From NCBI GenBank assembly GCA_021234155.1, contig JAJEKV010000137.1, forward strand, positions 62,001 through 126,000: a DNA stretch of 64,000 nucleotides. The letters run 5' to 3'. Origin of the DNA: Isoetes taiwanensis (Eukaryota > Streptophyta > Lycopodiopsida > Isoetales > Isoetaceae). How positions within the stretch are numbered: the first letter of the stretch is position 1; each line of letters opens with the position of its first letter. Positions 1-11,498 of this stretch are shown here, piece by piece. The notes under the pieces are model-generated. The model was not told the origin of the DNA and made no database searches. It was given only the letters and a program-made list of their open reading frames with translations. The position numbers and the translations under genes were made by a program.

Positions 1-2640
1 ATCTCCTTGCAACACATTATAACAAAATATATGTGTTGCAAAGTCTTCAATGCAACCCTCCCCGCTAGATCCTCCTATTGGCTGCTTGGGGTCCAATATT
101 ATGTTAGTATACATTAATTTATTATAAAGTTGGTTATTAGGGGACCACCCATTTAATTGCATAATTAACTATATGGATGCGAGATTAATCTCCGAAGATA
201 GGAAGAGGATGCTTCTTCCATCGTGACAGTGGAGACATCACTATAATCGCATTGGGATAATAAGCATGCCTACCATTTTTGCAGTAGGCGTGGAGGATGG
301 CATCCTCCCATTAGTAGGCATTGATTAGAGGTGCTTTCTATCAAAGCATGAACTAAATGACCTCTTGTCTCTCAGATTTTGTCTGCTTGTGGCGTGGCGT
401 AAAGGCTGTACAATCTACAACACACTCACCTATCAGGTTCGTTGTTGACTACTTTGGTGACAGAGTAAACCTTTTGCATTGCTCCATGGATTGGAATACT
501 GCTTCTCCAAATCTGATTGTAGTACCCACCGTCTTCCCGCAATAAGCGATATCCACTTCACGCTAAAGATATTGAGAAATTGGGATCTTCCTTCAAAAAC
601 CCGCGGGTGATTCTCTTTTTCACGATAATTTCGAAATTTTGGTATCCCATATGAAGGTTGGGCACTTTCGAGAAGTCTAGAAATTTGCTTACCCTCTACA
701 AAATGCAGCAAAGAATTGATCAAAGATTTGGATCAAACAATGAATTCGAGAACTAAATCGGGGTTTTGTCCAAAGAAAGAGATAATTCCATAAAACAAAA
801 AAAAAAAAATCAAAGAAAACCGGTAGCTCGTCGTGCTTAACCGTCGATGTGGCTTTCTCGTTTATTGTTTTCTCTTCTCCTTGCTTCTCTTAGTTAGCTT
901 GCTAGTTTTGACAATCAATTTGATTTATCTTTGTATAATGATAAGAAGATAAATGTAATTGTCGTAACCATTTCCATAGTTAGTTTAGAGCCATTCGAGT
1001 TTTCCATGTCCTTTAATACCCCTTCTTTCCCTTTTCTTCTTATCACCATCTACATCTCCCCTTTGCTTTGTCGTAGACCATCTTTCCCACCACCTAGCCA
1101 CCCCATATGAGAGCTGTCTAAGCATTGGGGTAGACCTTTTACCTATTCCCTCGCTAAGACCCTTGCATCCTCTGATCCATTAATTTGGTTGAATTTTCCT
1201 CTTGTGCATGATGTTATTGGAGCTTAGTGGCTTGGGCATTTGTAGTTAATGTGGCTCTTATGTTGTGGCTCATCTTTATTTTAGTGAAGCTTTTGTGGCT
1301 TTCCAGATTAGCATCGTGTGGCTAATATGTGGCTCTTGTTGTGGCATGGTGACTTTGTGGAAGCTTTATGGCTCTTGTTGTGTTTTTAGGGAATAATGGG
1401 GCAAAGATTATCATTGTGACAAATGTCCGGCTCTCACATTGTGGCTCATGTTGTGTTTTAGTGGGCATTGTGGTGTGGCAAAGATCAACATTGTGGTTGA
1501 GCTTTGTGACTCATGTTGTGGTTTTTTTAGTAGTAGTGGAGATGCTTAAAACATTTAGACTCTTTATTGACCATGTGCCATGGTTTTCATAATGCATATG
1601 GTTGTTGTAACACCTGTCATTTCATGTAATGGGGTTGATAGTTCTCGGTATTTTTTTTTTTCGCCTTGTGATTTTAGGCATGCTCTATCACCTTGTGTTA
1701 GAGAATGAAACATAATTCGCAGGCATATATGAGAGCCACGTAATCAAGATTATCAGCCTTTATTGAAGACTTGTTGTACTCAGTAAAAACGATATTTGAT
1801 TAATGTTTCAATTATCGCTGTGGTTTTTCTCGAAAATCAAAAAGGGCGAGGTTTCTTAATCCCCACTATAATGATTACACTTTCAAAGTATTCATGTAGT
1901 CGTAGCATTACTTCTAGTTTAGCATTATGACTCATATTGTGATTTTCTAGTGGAGATACCCAGATGTGATTTTCATGTTGTGGTTTTTTAGTGGAGATGC
2001 CCAAAGATTGTGGACTCACATTTTGGTTTTTAGTGGAGATCCCAGAGCATTATGGCTCATGTTGTGGTTTCTTAGTGGAGATGCCCAGATGTGGCTTTCT
2101 TTCCCTTGTGTTTTCTCTCTTCTCCTTGCCTCTCTTAGTTATCTTGTTGCTTTTGACAATTTAATTTATCTTTTTATAATGATAAGAAGATAAGTACGGG
2201 CCGCCAAAGGTTTTGGCTCGAAGGGCCCGCATTTTTTTCAATATAACACGCCCAACCATATAACCAAAACAAGAACCCCCCTGCACATCCCCCTCGGCTT
2301 GGTGCATATTCATATGAGGGGCGATAGGGCATCGAGAGCCCCTTGTTTATGTATAACTAATGTCTTTAAGTATCCCTTTGAAATCCTAGATTATGTTATT
2401 AAGTTTCATATACGGTACATCCAAACTTCTAGGAGTATATCGCACAAACGAGGAATGTTGCATATAACTTGAACTGTAGAATAACTCGCGAATATGGCCA
2501 TTCGACACCTCTCCATGATCGAAGGCAAGCATCATAAGAACCTAGGTTACTAGATTGTTGGTTACATCCATCACTGCCCCATACTAGTGACACATCGCAC
2601 CTGAAATTCTACATTAGACAAGCCATGCTAATCTTCTTCG
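1..2640. other. Gene-free AT-rich region with degenerate repeats
   Basis: I see no convincing coding region here. The open frames are short and match no family I recognise. About 1240-1560 and 1920-2100 hold loose repetitions of a GT-rich phrase meaning roughly 'TGTGGCTCATGTTGTGGTTTTTAGTGGAGATG'-like text (written here only as a loose paraphrase of degenerate units). A direct repeat pair is listed separately. Confidence 0.6.
848..2193. repeat. Direct repeat pair of about 105 bp flanking 1.1 kb
   Basis: A block at 848-952 and another at 2090-2193 share the same order of words: TGTGGCTTTCT, TTTTCTCTTCTCCTTGC, TCTCTTAGTTA, TTTTGACAAT, TTTATCTTT and TATAATGATAAGAAGATAA. They are diverged but clearly related. 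They could be old terminal repeats of a small element or a local duplication. I found no primer-binding site beside them, so the nature stays open. Confidence 0.5.
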
Positions 2641-3126
2641 AATCTTTAGATTTTACGAAATCTATGTAATTTAAGAGAATCTAGGGGAATCTTCAATGGA
2701 TCTTTAGGAATCTAGAAGAATCTCAATGGAATCTTAGGAAATCTAAGGGAGTCTCAAGAGGATCTTTGGAAATCTAGGGAATCTTCAGAGGGATCTTAGA
2801 GAATCTAGGAGAATCTACATAGAATCTTGCAAAATCTATGGGATTCTTGGGAGAATCTTTGGGAATCTAGGAGAATCCTTATAAGATCTCAGGAAGCTAA
2901 GCGAATTTACACACAATCTTGAGGAATCTAGAGGAATCTTGGAATAATCTTTGGGAATTTAGGGAATCTCAAGAGAACCTTTTGGACTATGGGAATCTCA
3001 AGAGGATCTATGGGAATCTAGGGAATCTCATAGAATATTTGAGAATCTAGGGGAATCTTGATAGCATCTCAGAGAATCTAGGAGAACCTACATAGAATCT
3101 TGAGAAATCTATGTAAATCTTGAGAA
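2640..3126. repeat. Degenerate GAATCTAGG-type short repeat tract
   Basis: About 490 bases are built from variants of GAATCTAGGGGAATCTT, with changing spacers. Similar wording (GGAATCTAAGGGAATCTT) occurs in the arms of the foldback elements near 21300-21420, so this tract may be a relic of such an arm. It abuts the broken end of chromovirus copy A at about 3127. Confidence 0.6.
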
Positions 3127-3690
3127 CCAAATACAGGCAGCTCCGGTAAGGTTGGTGGTGGCAACCTTTCCTGTATCCTTCTCCGTCATTCCATAGGATT
3201 TTCCAAACTCCTTCATCTCATCCAACCAGGATTCTGCATTCAAGCCGCCTCTGGATTTCCCATCAAATTGAGCCAACTTCCTGTTCTTCCATATACTAGT
3301 TATGGCTGTATCAATGGTTTTACGGTATTCCTTATCCTTACGCTTGCATGGTCACTGACTGATAGCGACGACCCTGAAGACACCGAAGTGGTTGAGTGTG
3401 AGGAAGTGGCGCTATCCTTAGAGGAACTTCGGTGACGCTTAGCATGAGGCCTCCTTGGTACAGTGCACGTGACTAGCGTTAGGGGAGATGGTCACAGTGC
3501 GTGGACTTAATGGCCGCGGAGGTAATTCGGGTCCGTCCCTCCGGTTTGTTATGGTGGATTGGTATGCAATACATAGGCCTCAGAATTACCGAGTTGCCTT
3601 TTCATTAACATCAATTCCTCGCTCAGTGTCACCAACAAGTTGGAAGGTGTTTGCCAAGGGCGTTATGCACCGCCTATAGCGAGCATTCAT
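3127..3690 (-). pseudogene. gag 5' region relic of copy A
   Basis: This stretch is the reverse complement of 27480-28020 in copy B, with many small differences. It corresponds to the start of the gag region (proline/serine-rich leader and the first gag segment). The frame is broken by stops and indels, and the element ends here, so no gag product can be made. Confidence 0.65.
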
Positions 3691-3975
3691 GAAAGTATAA
3701 GCATTTTACAAGAATGTATAATTGCTTTGAGATAACATTTGCTAACAGCGATAAGATAATATACAAACAGAAATTTTATTTCATTCAAGTTGAGTACAAC
3801 AACAAGTTGATTGATACATGGGTTGGTACAAAAAGGAGATATGATACAGTGGAAGTCTTTAAAGTTTTACTCGCACACAGCGTAACAGCCACAAAGAAAA
3901 CATAACTGAAGAGACCAAGCCTAGGGGTTCGCGAAGGGGTATAGGATTGCGAGCGGTACTACTCTCCGCATAGCT

Positions 3976-4410
3976 CTAACGAAGTTTATACCGCGCCTGT
4001 GCTTGGACAATCACTGGTTGATATTCCCATGTTGGGCTGATAACGAGAAGATTGAAAAGCCTTCGCATAGCATAGAAGAGTTGCCAAAGGTGGTCGTTGG
4101 CATCCTCGAAAGCTTCGTGCCTGCTCATATTCCAATAGTCCCAGGTACGGCACAAGGTCATCTTCAGATCCTCGAAAGCTTGGTCCCTAAGGATGTTAAC
4201 TATCTCCAGCCCTTTATCAGGATCATAGGGTTCTCCTGGTGGCGGTGGTTCGATCTCATAGCCTTCATCCCACTCTGGATATTTACCATATCTCTGTCCA
4301 TAGTCCTGGTCTGGTGGTCCGGGATCGTCCCTCCTAACCATATCGGTAATCCTCTCCTCATATTCCCAAAGGGTCTCTTCTGCAACATAGTTGGAATGAA
4401 TAGAGAACAT
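3976..4410 (-). CDS. ORF c of copy A: small acidic protein of unknown function
   Basis: An uninterrupted 144-codon reading frame starts MFSIHSNYVAEETLWEYEER. It has an acidic proline-rich middle (PPDQDYGQRYGKYPEWDEGY, then EPPPPGEPYDPDKG) and a helical-looking second half with many Trp, Tyr and Leu. The copy B homologue (26732 onward) is frameshifted near 27000, so copy A shows the intact form. I do not recognise the family. Its place just upstream of gag in both copies says it belongs to the retrotransposon. It might be a gag-like or accessory protein; that is inference. Confidence 0.6.
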   Translation of the reverse strand: MFSIHSNYVAEETLWEYEERITDMVRRDDPGPPDQDYGQRYGKYPEWDEGYEIEPPPPGEPYDPDKGLEIVNILRDQAFEDLKMTLCRTWDYWNMSRHEAFEDANDHLWQLFYAMRRLFNLLVISPTWEYQPVIVQAQARYKLR

Positions 4411-4579
4411 TTTGTAATTCCACTATATTCTAAACTTTAATGCTTTGAAAAGGACGGCATAAAAAGAAACAGTTCACTTATACTTATCAAGACAGTACTG
4501 TATTTACTAAGTAAATAAGGTACACCATTTTTCAATATGGCTAAAACATTTGCCAATCCAAAATCTCATAGTCACACGC

Positions 4580-4610
<31 letters not shown>
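4580..4610. repeat. (TA)n microsatellite in copy A
   Basis: A short run of TA repeats lies between ORF b and ORF c. At the same place in copy B the microsatellite is much longer and holds the foldback insertions (about 19407-22570). Copy A therefore shows the uninserted state of that site. Confidence 0.85.
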
Positions 4611-4611
<1 letters not shown>

Positions 4612-4627
4612 TCGTAGCACACTTAGT

Positions 4628-6009
4628 CTAGGAACTAGGTCCTGTCTCTTCACCCGTGGCCCTAGGAGGTGGTGGAGGCGGTCGGTGTCGCAGCAGAAGT
4701 TATCCTGTGGTCTACCGTGGCAGCCGCAATGATGCAACCTCCCAAGTGGATAGGCAATGGCCAATGGGGCTGCCGTGAGGAGCTTCATGCCCATCCAAGG
4801 CAAATATCCCCGACCCAAGGCCGCCGTGGCGAGATCCCGTCGTACGAGTACATAAGTAAACGTACGATAGGGAAGCTTCTTGTGGCCGACCAGGTGTAGA
4901 GAGAGCACGGAGGGGCCCACCATGAAGCTTCAGCCCTCGGCCCTAGATCTCGGGCTATGAAAAGGACTTGCCCGTGGAAGGCGACAAAAGAAACGTGAGG
5001 TGGTTACCTAGCACCTTCCCTTTGGGTCTCGATGTAGCCACTTCCTTATCCAAGTCCATGGGGACTTCTTCCTCCCTAAGTTCCCCTTGCTCCTCCTTCT
5101 TATATGCGGGATTATGATATAAATCCTCTCCCTCATCATCCTGAAATGGGAGAGGAACCTCAACCATATTGATGTTTGGGACGGAGGTCCCATAGCCATG
5201 AAGGCTTCGGTGAAGGCCGGGCGGCTCCTTACATCACAAAGTCCCCGAAGACGCAGAGAGCCTCTACCGCTCTATGGTCTCTTGGCGGAACCGAGCAGCG
5301 GCCGCACCTCCGAGGAAGCTCGCGAGAAGTGAAGTCAATAAAATCGTCCATGCAAGATCTCCGCAAGCTCATAAAGTACGTGGTCCTTACGCTTAAGGCC
5401 GAACCGCCACCATGTGATACGCCCGTATAATATCATCGAAGAGAAGGTACTCTTGCCCTTGGTGATAGATAACCGAAGGCCATCTAATCGACAAGCCTAT
5501 AGCTTGTTCACGGCGCTGGCGGTAGCTCCTCCGCTAATCAAGCTCCAACGGCCAAAGTCGCCCATACCTATGTGCTCATCATCCCCCCTCCTCTAAGACT
5601 CGGCGGTTGCCCCCTTTTCTGACAAGGTTTCATCCTCAACGTATTGGTCCATGAGGATGGCTAGGGCGAAAGTAACTTCCAGATATTGCTGCCCCTGATG
5701 TTGGACCACTGGCAGGTGCTTACCCCATCGGAGCTTCCCCTTCAAGACATCATAAGCATGGGTGTCCCCGCCTAACATCTGCCGGACTACCTCCCGCTCC
5801 AAATACAGCTGGGGAGGATCCCCAAGAGGAATACATAGAGGAAGCATTTCCTCCATGTAGAAGTCGAGGAATCCGCTAATCCGGATGCCACAAGATATTG
5901 GCGAGGAGGTCCAAAGTTGGCATAGCAGGGGTCTCAGCAGCTCGAAAGGGACTTGCGGATCCCATTGCTCTCCCTCGTGGTACCAGGCGACAAGGTCGGC
6001 GGCAGCCAT
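4628..6009 (-). pseudogene. ORF b relic of copy A
   Basis: This is homologous along its length to the intact 461-codon ORF b of copy B. The first part reads MAAADLVAWYHEGEQWDPQV and agrees closely with copy B, including GDPPQLYLEREVVRQ and GGDTHAYDVLKGKLRWGKHL. Indels near 5890-5910 and 5600-5620 and later stops break the frame. Many of the differences in the readable part are conservative, which suggests the protein was once under selection. The stop matches that of copy B at 4628-4630. Confidence 0.75.
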
Positions 6010-6173
6010 GGCGCTAGAAAGGAGGAGAGAGGAAGAGAAACATTCGAAATAACTTTAAAAGTCCCCTTTTAAACCCTTTTATTGAGGCTGACGTCAGCAT
6101 TTTATTTTATATTTAACATAAAATAATTAAGCTTTTGATTCAAAATAAAAGTTTTTTTTTTTTTTTTTAAATG

Positions 6174-7436
6174 TTACAAGAAAATATTTACAATTAGAAC
6201 CCATAAAGATGCTAAGGATGCTCCCAGATATCCTGGGGCGCAGGGCCAAATCCTTAGGCATTATGGTGACCCTCTTTGCGTGGATCGCGCGCAAAGATTG
6301 GCGTCACCAAAAGTGCTACCAAGTAGGCTTCAGCACCTCTTGGGCGCCAAAATTACAAAAGGTTTGGAAACGGAGATCGGTCTTGAACTGTTGCGCCGAT
6401 CTCGCACCAACCTTTGGAAGGGTAGCTTCCTAATCGAAGCTCTCAGACCTTGGAACTTGCGGTTCCGCAAGGCCCGCGGTATCAGTCGATACGTAAGGCT
6501 TCCTCTCATGCCAGGCCGCAGAAGCGCCCCCGTCGATGGTGGCACTGCCTTAGCCCCCGGTAAATGGGAAGGCTATCCACTGGCCAAGCCTCGGCCGCAG
6601 ACTTTCGTCTTCTTGCCGCAAGCCCCGGCCATTAATTTCTCTTTGTAATTGACCGGCCGCCTTATGGGCTAGACCCTTCCTCAGATGCTTAACACCGATG
6701 TGGCGGGTTTGGTCCGCCCACTCCCCAGATGCTCCTCCATCTTCTTGGTCCCAATGGGTCTGGTCTTGCCGGTCCACTCCTCTGTTCAAGCTTCTCCCGC
6801 TCCTCCGGGCTCTCCTCGGATCTTCTTGATCCGGGCAAAAGCGGTCACGACGCGGCGATTTAGTTCAGCGATGGTATCGGTGGTGGTCATGAGACCCATA
6901 TCTATCCTCAATAGTTGTCGATAGTCTAAGCCGATATCGGGATTTCTCCCCATTCAAAACTGTTGGAACCCTCATGCCGCTGGTATGGGGAACCTCGATG
7001 GCTCGCCATCAATGGCGAAAAAGCCGTCCCCCCAAATACACAGCCTCCCCTTCCCTTCCTGCCGGGTTCCGCCTGCGCCAATCTCCGGTGATCATCTTCC
7101 TCGCCAAACCCACGACGCGATTAGGCCTGCGCCTCGATATCTTCCTCCTCCTGTATGGCCTTCCCGCCGGGAGGATAGAATTTAATGAGCATCATGACCA
7201 TGTCGTTGCTCAACAATAGTGTAGGAGAGCCGAAAGGTTCAAATTCGATCAAGAATGGCTCGAGAAGTGATAGATAGGATATGGAATCCTATCGTTGTTC
7301 TCAAACCTATTTACCACTCATCCAACAAAGATATCAATGAAGGCCGGTCGGTAGCCAATATGTGCTTGGCAATCATGGCGTAAATCTCCACGATGCTCAG
7401 AGTAGCTGGGTCCGGGGCGCTCTTTGTGATCGCCAT
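6174..7436 (-). pseudogene. ORF a relic of copy A
   Basis: Homologous to ORF a of copy B. It begins at the ATG of MAITKSAPDPA and continues with TLSIVEIYAMIAKHILA. Later parts include a charged segment (RRARRSG, in a shifted frame) and the C-terminal piece that ends at the TAA at 6174-6176. Several frameshifts and stops make it non-functional. Function is unknown; see the copy B entry. Confidence 0.6.
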
Positions 7437-8200
7437 AGGTGGCGTTAAGGTGTAGGAAGGCAGGTAGTGAGGCGCTGGTGGCGAAGGAGATGGCAAAGGA
7501 GGCGCTAGGGTTCACAAGGCACAAGGGCGGAAGAGCAAAGGCGTGTCCGGTGGCGATGGCGGCCGTCGGCTCAGGCGGTCGGAGGCGCTAAAGGCAAAAG
7601 CAAATGACAAGAAATGGTTTGTTAAACGACCAGTTAACTTTTAAAATTTCAAAATTTTTCTCATTAACTTTAAATTTTTATTATTAAAAATATAATTATA
7701 CGGCGGAAATACGCTGCATACTGGTCGGCCGGCTGCATTATAATGTGGCTTCCGGCCGACCGGGGTCGTCGAAAACAAGCGCTCGAAGTTGACTCAAGGG
7801 CCCGCGTTGACTCGGGTCTGACTGGTCGGGCGCCGACGGCATTTCCTGCTCTTCTACCAGTACTACAAAGCGTCAAAAGGCAAGCGGCGCCCGAGTTGGT
7901 TTTTTGGGCCTGCCCTTGACCATTTTTTCCCTAGAGTCAACTGTTCTAAGGTAATTCGAGTACGCCCGATCCAATGGAACCACCCTCTTCGTCATTTGAG
8001 CTACCTACTGACACTTGCTAGGCTTCCAATCTTGGGCCCTCCAGTCGCCCCATCCTCTTTAAAGCTACAATTTCTTAATTTAACCTAACACCAAGCCAAA
8101 CATCAAAGAGGACTAACAACACATTGACTTAGCCTCCGCCTAACTACCGTGCGACGAGTTAGTGTTTGGCCAGTGCTATGATTTCGAGAAACCGAAATCA

Positions 8201-8214
8201 CGGCTCTGATACCA
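8201..8214 (-). other. Primer-binding site of copy A (tRNA-iMet)
   Basis: On the reverse strand it reads TGGTATCAGAGCCG, beginning two bases inside the LTR boundary. This is the usual plant initiator tRNA-Met primer site and fixes the direction of copy A. Copy B has a slightly damaged version at 15773-15785. Confidence 0.85.
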
Positions 8215-8215
8215 A

Positions 8216-9852
8216 TGTGACGCTCCCAGAATATATACGACCCTCGGCCGTATACATACGGGGACTTTCCCCTCCCATGGCAATCATCTCACCATGAGCA
8301 GGGCCCTCCGTCTATTTCGGGCCATCTATGAAATGGTGCCCGAAAGAAGGACACGAAGGGGTGATTCGCGGAAGCATGAATACAAGGGTTAGCACACAGC
8401 ATAAATATACATAATTAACCACCACAAAGGGTGGCGCATCCATCCAAATACCATCGGCATAGAATATGCATCTACACCTAAGAAAACGCCCAAACCCCTG
8501 TGTTCTACCTACGGACTCCAATGAGGATCGACCGACCGGTGGCCGGGCCTCAAGAGATCAGCCAGACCGAGTCTTGGCATGGCGTTATCTGGCATAGAAC
8601 ATCGGGCTAGGGTTGTCCACTCCATCCGCCCCTCCCATTGCCGCACTTTGCGATGGGTCAATTCATGCTATGGCTTCGCTTATAGCCTTCCTGGAGACGC
8701 AAGCTCAAGGTATCACCCTCCTGAGCCTACCTGTGTTCATGACGCCTGTCCGATGAGGCGTGCCTGGGAAGGCCCCTTCCGTAATCACAGCGGGGTTCCA
8801 TGGGTGAGCTAGAGAATACGTGCCGCATCGGACCCCCCGATCCGCACCCGACTTACTCACCCTAAATCTACTCAAAGTGCAAGGTGCCCCATACGGGTCA
8901 CACCTCTACACCTGTGGAGTGTCGGACCCATACCCGCCCCTCGTGACCAGGCTATCGCCTAGCTCATTTGTAGGAGTCTCAGAGCCTTGTATGTTCGTGC
9001 AAGACCCCACCCCCCACTTCACCACCGTGTTCCTTGTCCGGTGCTAAGCGGACCATAAGATCTAGGACCCTATGGGCTCTTGTACACAGCCGCAATTAAT
9101 GGGACTCTACAGGGTGCTATCTAGGAGCATACTACCATACATGGTTCAGAGGTCTCTACCCCCCGTAATCCCTCCCCCATTTCAGAGTAAAACTAGACAA
9201 AGAACTAACAATCCATCCTTCCAGAGCAAGAACCAGAATCAAATATAAAGAGAACCTACTTTTACAATCAAGGGTTAATTCTTATGATTGAAACACAAAG
9301 AGAACAGAGAGGCAAACACAACCAAGGCCCAATAGGGGCGTTATCTAGAATTCACGGCTATCCTAGCCACCCACCTGAGTTCTGGCTGGACTCGTTACCA
9401 TGGGGCACTTCCATCTCCTGAGTTGAGGGTTCGAATTTTTGCTTCACAGTGTCGACTTGGTATGGTGGCGCCTCGATAGGTATGATGGCCAGCGGCTCTG
9501 CTCCTTCTTTGGCCGAATTGAGGGAGTCAACACAGGGATAGGGATCAGGTTGACAATCCTAACTTGGAAATCCCCATGCTCCCTAATCGATTGGGGCAGG
9601 TGGCGCCTCCCCAGAACAGTAATTAGCCTAACTCATCCTATTTAATCCTTAATTTCCTAAGTTATAGGTTATTAACTTTAATGGTTAAATTAGCATAGCT
9701 AATTTAATCCCCTTTAAAGTAACCCCCTAGGTTACCATTAAGTTGACGTACCCCATGTTGGCGTACCTTTAGGGGGGGTTTGACGTGCGTGTATTTGTAC
9801 GTGTCCCGTATTAATACATGGCATAGACCGTATAAATACGTGGAACGTCACA
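8216..9852 (-). repeat. 5' LTR of chromovirus copy A
   Basis: In reverse orientation the LTR starts TGTGACGTTCCACG at 9852 and ends GGGAGCGTCACA at 8216, about 1.64 kb. The inverted ends TGTGACG/CGTCACA match both LTRs of copy B. Next to its outer end lies CCTTC (9853-9857), which should be one half of the target-site duplication. The other half is not visible because the element is truncated. Confidence 0.85.
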
Positions 9853-9929
9853 CCTTCCAAGGGAATAGAGCCAAACAAGGGGGAGGCGGAGTCAGCTGGG
9901 CCCATAATGCGGAGCATTTACCCCAATTC

Positions 9930-10862
9930 AAGAATGCCCGAGGCCAAAGTATCCAAAGAAACCCTTCACATTCCGCCAAATTCCTCTCTTCTCCCACCAA
10001 GAAGAGGAAAGTGTCATCGGAACTGTTAATAATCTGCGACTACTATCCCGCATCTGAAGCCCATCCACCACCCCCTCCTCCACCGCAGCCAAAACACTGA
10101 GACAAGGCTGCCTCCGCCACAATTGTAAAAAAAGGGCGCCAAAGGGCACCCCCGACGCACCCTCTCCCTAAGGAGAAAAAGGCGAGGGTTCATCCCGCAC
10201 ACCACCATAGCCCGCGGCCGAACTATGCGGCTTCATGATCGTCTCGAAAGCGTGGACCACGTTAGCGCTAACATCATGGCGCATAAGAACTCCCAACCGA
10301 CACTATCGTAAGCTTTGGCAAAGTCAAGCTTAAAATAGACAATGCCTTGACTCTGCTTTTCCGGCCCAATAAAGGCCCTCATAAGTTAAGGCAACATTAG
10401 TCAAAAATGTTCCTCCCGTGAACAAACCCAGACGCACCTTACTAATGGAAGAAGTCAACACCGGCTTCAACTTCTCTGCTAGGGCTTTCGCAATAATCTT
10501 ATACACAGAGGACAACAAGGATATAGGCCTCCAATCATTAATAGTAGAAGGCTGCTTAAGCGTAGGAATCAAGGAAATGCATGCGGTATTCAAGATCCTA
10601 TCCATTTGAGAAGACTGCAGCAACTCAAGATATACCTGGTACACAGACTCACCAGCCCACTCCCAATAAGTCTGAAAGAACTCCACAGGGATGCCATCCA
10701 GCCCAGGACATTTATCCTTGGCCATGCACATACATGCCTCCGCTAAATCCTCTCTGGAGAGCTCCTGCTCCAAGTTCTCACGCTGGTGAGGCAGAATAGA
10801 TGGCTTAACAGCCCCCAAAACAAGCTCCTGCATCTCCTGCTCATAGGGAAGAGTGCGCTGCG
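9930..10862 (-). pseudogene. LINE 1 reverse transcriptase, broken
   Basis: The longest open piece (10833-10330) holds KDKCPGLDGIPVEFFQ, then NTACISLIPTLKQPSTINDW and RPISLLSSVYKIIAKALAEK, typical of LINE RT fingers. The usual 'SxxQSGF' is changed to SISKVRLGLF. In other frames follow pieces of the KLDFAKAYD region, a GCPLAPFFY-like motif near 10170 and a degenerate FADDT-like catalytic box near 10020. The catalytic region is frameshifted, so the enzyme is dead. Confidence 0.75.
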
Positions 10863-10889
10863 CGAAAAACCCTTAGAAATGAGCATGCA

Positions 10890-11483
10890 CATTGTTACGA
10901 ATGCTCTAATCTTCCTGCAAATTCATCAACTAATTAGAAAGCAAAATACCACAGGGTACTCGTTTTACCACCCAACCGGACCAACTAGAAGAGATATCAC
11001 CAAGTCAGGCTACTCCGCAAGACTGTATAAGAACAAACTCTTTCTAGCCACCAACCACTGGTGTTACATGAACTCCTTCTAATGATATGATCAAGCAAGG
11101 AACAAGAGAAGATACTAGAAGGTAAGGCTAGGCTCATCATCAACATAGGAAGAAGCAGATCTAGCTGTGCAGTCAACTCAGACCCCTATGCACCTTTCTG
11201 GGCATAACTTTCAAACCGTAAGGAATCTATGGACAACCAAGCCCAATCTGGAAACTAGACGTCAAGAGCTTTCCAACAAGGTAAGGATCGCCGATTTCTG
11301 AGTTGTGGTTGCGGAGATATCACATCTCAAAGTTGTCCTTCTATTTATAGGCAACAATACCTTTTTTTGCCTTTTTGCCTCTAAATAAAGGTCAAGGTTT
11401 ATTTTTAGCTCTCTCTTTGATAATAGCAAGGCTTAGACATACTGGATGACTTTCTTACTTGATCATATCAATAAATATTGTTC
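10890..11483. mobile_element. 594-bp insertion within LINE 1 (possible solo LTR)
   Basis: The LINE frame is interrupted between the end of the endonuclease/RT linker and the RT. The foreign block is flanked on both sides by CATGCA (10884-10889 and 11484-11489), which I take as a target duplication. On the reverse strand it holds a TATA-like TATAAATAGAAGG near 11340, and it has no coding capacity. A solo LTR is my best guess, but clear TG...CA ends are missing. Confidence 0.45.
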
Positions 11484-11498
11484 CATGCAAGGCCACTC

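Larger units (their letters stand above)
3127..9852 (-). mobile_element. Ty3/gypsy chromovirus copy A, truncated, reverse strand
   Basis: Read on the reverse strand this starts with a full 5' LTR (9852 to 8216). A tRNA-iMet primer-binding site follows, then relics of ORF a, ORF b and ORF c, then the first part of the gag region. It stops at about 3127 in a simple repeat. The whole internal order matches copy B at 15772-28020, but copy A lacks the two large insertions that copy B carries. No pol and no 3' LTR are visible, so it was cut by a deletion or rearrangement. It sits in the LINE whose sequence resumes at 9853. Confidence 0.85.

Noticed and set aside
2640-3126. A satellite array of fixed unit length
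   Set aside because: The spacing between GAATCT words varies too much to define a unit.
4003-4440. 145-codon forward open frame
   Set aside because: It is the antisense of ORF c, whose reverse-strand protein is conserved between copies A and B.
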